A DNA stretch of 64,000 nucleotides, from NCBI RefSeq assembly GCF_019656335.1, contig NZ_BPLZ01000015.1, forward strand, positions 1 to 64,000, read 5' to 3'. Source of the stretch: Pseudomonas sp. NCCP-436 (GTDB lineage Bacteria > Pseudomonadota > Gammaproteobacteria > Pseudomonadales > Pseudomonadaceae). How positions within the stretch are numbered: position 1 is the first letter of the stretch; every line of letters starts with the position of its first letter. Below, in pieces: positions 60,191 through 64,000 of the stretch. The notes under the pieces were generated by a model. It made no database searches. It had not been told where the DNA came from and worked only from the letters and a program-made list of their open reading frames with translations. The position numbers and the translations under genes are program-made.

Positions 60191-60248
60191 CGATCTCTCC
60201 TGTCGATAGAGACCGGGCCGCCGGGAACGGCGCGGCGGCCCGGCAGAC

Positions 60249-61916
60249 TCAGAAGCCGCCGCTGGTGGTGGCCCCGGCCGTAACCGTCAGGCTATTGTTG
60301 CCTCCCGGCTGCCAGGTCTTGACCTGCGCCGGGTCGCTCTCGTTACGGATGATGCATTTCCACTCCAGCTGCTGGCCGGCCGGCAGGGCGATGCTGCCCT
60401 TCCAGGTCGGGTAGGCGCTGGTGTCGCTCAGGCGCACGGCGCCGGCCGCGCTCCAGTTGCCCAGCTGGGCCACGTTACCCACCGCATAGACGCTGTCGCC
60501 CCACTGGGTCACGCCGTTGTCGCAGCGGAAGTTGACGCTGACCAGCTCGCCCCGATCTTCATCGTCACCCTGGCCGCTGCGCCAGATACGGATCGCGCCG
60601 TTGTCGGCGTTGAGCGCCTCGGTGAAGTCGCCGCTGGCCACCTGGCCGGGCGAGTCCAGGTTGGAGTCCAGGGCGATCAGCAATTGCTGCTGGCTGCCAC
60701 CGACCGTCGCCACCAGGCCGGAATAACCCGAATGGAACTGGATCGCCGAGGCGGCCTTGACCCCGGCGGCGCGGCGGATCTGGATCAGCTGGCGGATGAA
60801 GTCGCCATGGCCCCAGTCGTACATGTGCGGCCAGTACACCACCGGCGTGCCCGGGCTGCTGAGGATGTAGGCGTAGGCCTGCTTCAGCCGCGCGTCCGGC
60901 AACGGCCAGTGGTGCTGGCCGCCGTTGGGGCCGGGCGAGTAGCCGGTGTCGTGGTTGTCGACGAAGGTCACCGCCACCTCGCGCCAGCGCGCATCGGGAT
61001 TGCCGTTCAGACCGTGGCGCCAGTCGGCGATGCCGCCGTTCTGCATGCGCTCCTTGAGGGCGAAGTCGAACACCGTGCACTTGGCCCGATCGGACCAGTC
61101 CTTGAGGATCTGCTGCCAGCTGGCGCCGTTGCGCCAGTCCCAGCTCGGGTACTCGCCCGGCGCCTTCCACAGCTCGCCGAGGCAGAAGCCGTTGTCGTGG
61201 GCATCGCTCATCCAGCTGGCGACCCGCTCGCCGGCGTAGCCGCGGACGAAGTCGAAGCGAAAGCCCCCGGCGCCATACTGGCTGCGCAGCCTGGCGAACT
61301 CGTCGCGGAACATCGCGTAGTTCTGCGGGTGGCCAGTATTGAGGTCGGCGTCGCCGCCCATGAAACGGTCGCCGTCGTCGCAGTCGTTGGCATGGTTGCC
61401 CGGGTCATTGCAGTCGTGGCGCCACAGCCCCTGGCCGGCCGGCAGGTTGATCTCCTTGTCCGGGTAGCCGCGGTTCATATGGTTGGGCACCACGTCGTAG
61501 ATGGGTTTGACCCCGGCCGCATTGAGCGCGCCGGCGGCCTGTCTGAGCAGGCTGTCGCTGCCATAGCGGCCGTTCTTGTTGAAGTCGTGCCAGAAGTAGC
61601 CTTCGCCACCGCCCGAGGTGCCGTTGCCGGGGTCGCTCCAGCTGGAGAAGTCGCGCCAGGGCACCGGCATCCAGATCGCACTGAAGCCATCGGCGGCCAG
61701 GGTCGGCGCCATGCTGGCCAGGGTCGCGTACCAGTTGCTCGAGGTCCGCACGGTGTTCCAGTGAAAGCCCTGGAGGATGATCTCGTCGCCGCCGTGATAG
61801 CGCACGCCGCTGGCGGTCTTGCCCGGCGCGTCGGCCGCCCTGACCAGGTTGCCCCAGGGGTAGGCGAGCGGGGCCATGGCCAGCACCAGGCCGGCCAGTC
61901 GCAGGTATCGGTTCAT
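60249..61916 (-). CDS. Glucan 1,4-alpha-maltotetraohydrolase (G4-amylase)
   Basis: A 555-residue secreted GH13 enzyme that cuts starch into maltotetraose, very like the P. stutzeri enzyme as I recall it (about 548 residues). The signal peptide (about residues 1-28) ends around LVRAAD. The mature part has [20 protein letters not shown], the nucleophile Asp in [15 protein letters not shown], the acid Glu in [13 protein letters not shown] and the third Asp in [13 protein letters not shown]. The C-terminal ~100 residues, with [20 protein letters not shown], form a starch-binding CBM20 domain. GGAGCTTCAAG precedes the ATG. It is divergent from lamB, with MalT-like boxes between, and followed by a chemoreceptor gene. 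Confidence 0.95.
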   Translation of the reverse strand: MNRYLRLAGLVLAMAPLAYPWGNLVRAADAPGKTASGVRYHGGDEIILQGFHWNTVRTSSNWYATLASMAPTLAADGFSAIWMPVPWRDFSSWSDPGNGTSGGGEGYFWHDFNKNGRYGSDSLLRQAAGALNAAGVKPIYDVVPNHMNRGYPDKEINLPAGQGLWRHDCNDPGNHANDCDDGDRFMGGDADLNTGHPQNYAMFRDEFARLRSQYGAGGFRFDFVRGYAGERVASWMSDAHDNGFCLGELWKAPGEYPSWDWRNGASWQQILKDWSDRAKCTVFDFALKERMQNGGIADWRHGLNGNPDARWREVAVTFVDNHDTGYSPGPNGGQHHWPLPDARLKQAYAYILSSPGTPVVYWPHMYDWGHGDFIRQLIQIRRAAGVKAASAIQFHSGYSGLVATVGGSQQQLLIALDSNLDSPGQVASGDFTEALNADNGAIRIWRSGQGDDEDRGELVSVNFRCDNGVTQWGDSVYAVGNVAQLGNWSAAGAVRLSDTSAYPTWKGSIALPAGQQLEWKCIIRNESDPAQVKTWQPGGNNSLTVTAGATTSGGF

Positions 61917-61946
61917 CTTGAAGCTCCGTTCTTGTCATTGTTGTGA

Positions 61947-63554
<1,608 letters not shown>

Positions 63555-63617
63555 GCGGTCGGGCATCCGTTGCATCCGGATGCCTGGCAATACCCTAACG
63601 CTGCTCCTGTGGTCCTT

Positions 63618-63648
63618 GCCCCGGTTCTGCAATAGGCCGGGGCCTTTT
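63618..63648 (+). terminator. Terminator between lamB and malM
   Basis: GCCCCGG (63618-63624) pairs with CCGGGGC (63637-63643), followed by CTTTT. Placed within a likely lamB-malM operon, it would lower malM expression instead of ending the operon. Confidence 0.7.
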
Positions 63649-63679
63649 ACCAGGCGTGACATAAAAAGAGGAATAACCC

Positions 63680-64000
63680 ATGCCACCGTTCAAGATCGCC
63701 AGCCTCGCGCTGCTCACCGTTCTGTTAACCGGCTGCGCCAGCGAGCCGCTACGCCGCATCGATGCCCTGAGCAGCAGTCCGGCCCCCTTGCAGACCTCCG
63801 CCAGTAGCGCCGAACAGGCCCTCGCCGCCGCCCCATCCTGCTGCGCCTCGCTGCGCGAGCTGCCCTACCAGCCGATCCCGGTGAACTTCAGCGGCGAGGT
63901 GCGCATCGACGCCAGCGCCCCGGCGTTCGCCTTCGACAGCGGCAAGAGTTTTTTCCGTGCCTTCCAGCTGCCGGCCGCCAGCAAGTCGTTCGAGATCCGC
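63680..64000 (+). CDS. malM: MalM family periplasmic lipoprotein (partial, runs off the window)
   Basis: The first 107 codons are open to the window edge. The signal MPPFKIASLALLTVLLTGC has a lipobox with Cys 19. The following SCCASLRELPYQPI is like the Cys-Cys-containing N-terminal part of MalM, and IDASAPAFAFDSGKSFFRAF fits the family beta domain. MalM is a maltose-regulon envelope protein that in E. coli lies after lamB; recent work in E. coli links it to the porins, though its role is not settled. AAAGAGGAATAACCC precedes the ATG. Confidence 0.85.
   Translation, partial: MPPFKIASLALLTVLLTGCASEPLRRIDALSSSPAPLQTSASSAEQALAAAPSCCASLRELPYQPIPVNFSGEVRIDASAPAFAFDSGKSFFRAFQLPAASKSFEIR

Overview
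The window looks like a chromosome segment of a Pseudomonas. It is GC-rich, and gene order nrdB-nrdA-two-component system-4'-phosphopantetheinyl transferase matches what I recall from P. aeruginosa. It also carries a SoxR with an iron-sulfur cysteine cluster, a HexR-controlled zwf-pgl-eda operon and a PhaG of the P. putida type. A maltotetraose-forming amylase with a complete MalT-type maltodextrin regulon points to the P. stutzeri / P. mendocina / P. alcaligenes side of the genus (inference from gene content only).

Layout. 1-5.0 kb: end of glyA, gcvT (glycine cleavage), a VOC-fold protein, an FMN reductase facing soxR across a textbook SoxR promoter, an M14 carboxypeptidase and a Sel1-type lipoprotein. 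5.0-11.3 kb: a GntR/HutC regulator facing a tightly overlapping six-gene operon (binding protein, alkaline-phosphatase-superfamily enzyme, two permeases, ATPase, HAD phosphatase) that probably imports and dephosphorylates an organophosphorus compound. 11.4-18.7 kb: membrane protein, sodium:solute symporter with small subunit, LysR regulator facing (S)-ureidoglycine aminohydrolase, ribbon-helix-helix protein, PfpI-family protein, uracil-DNA glycosylase, HDOD protein. 18.9-25.7 kb: an orphan amino-acid-type binding protein, two crotonase-family enzymes, small proteins, an RsuA-type pseudouridine synthase, phaG. 25.8-26.3 kb: tRNA-Gly(CCC) followed by a decayed IS3 end. 26.7-30.6 kb: eda, pgl, zwf facing hexR. 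30.7-36.5 kb: a guanidine-II riboswitch with sugE/gdx, an MFS-acyltransferase fusion, a candidate small RNA, pcpS and a two-component system. 36.5-41.7 kb: nrdA and nrdB, with NrdR-like boxes and a DnaA box before nrdA and a LexA box on the separate nrdB promoter. 41.7-44.3 kb: a scarred junction with dispersed hairpin repeats, a Nudix gene, a zwf fragment fused onto a truncated alpha/beta hydrolase, and a 456-bp element with terminal inverted repeats. 44.3 kb to the end: the maltodextrin cluster.

The maltodextrin genes form a pathway: secreted amylase makes maltotetraose, LamB takes it through the outer membrane, MalE-MalF-MalG-MalK imports it, periplasmic MalS and cytoplasmic alpha-glucosidase trim it, and MalT senses it. 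Three promoters in the cluster share the same GGGGAGGATGTG box. A chemoreceptor follows the amylase gene and a kinase-like gene of unknown role follows malS.

The least ordinary items are the LexA box on nrdB, the unannotated minus-strand small RNA at 33.1-33.2 kb, the guanidine-II riboswitch with an inserted hairpin, the zwf/hydrolase rearrangement, and the kinase-like protein and chemoreceptor inside the maltodextrin cluster. Function calls come from reading motifs and recalled family members; no database search was run.
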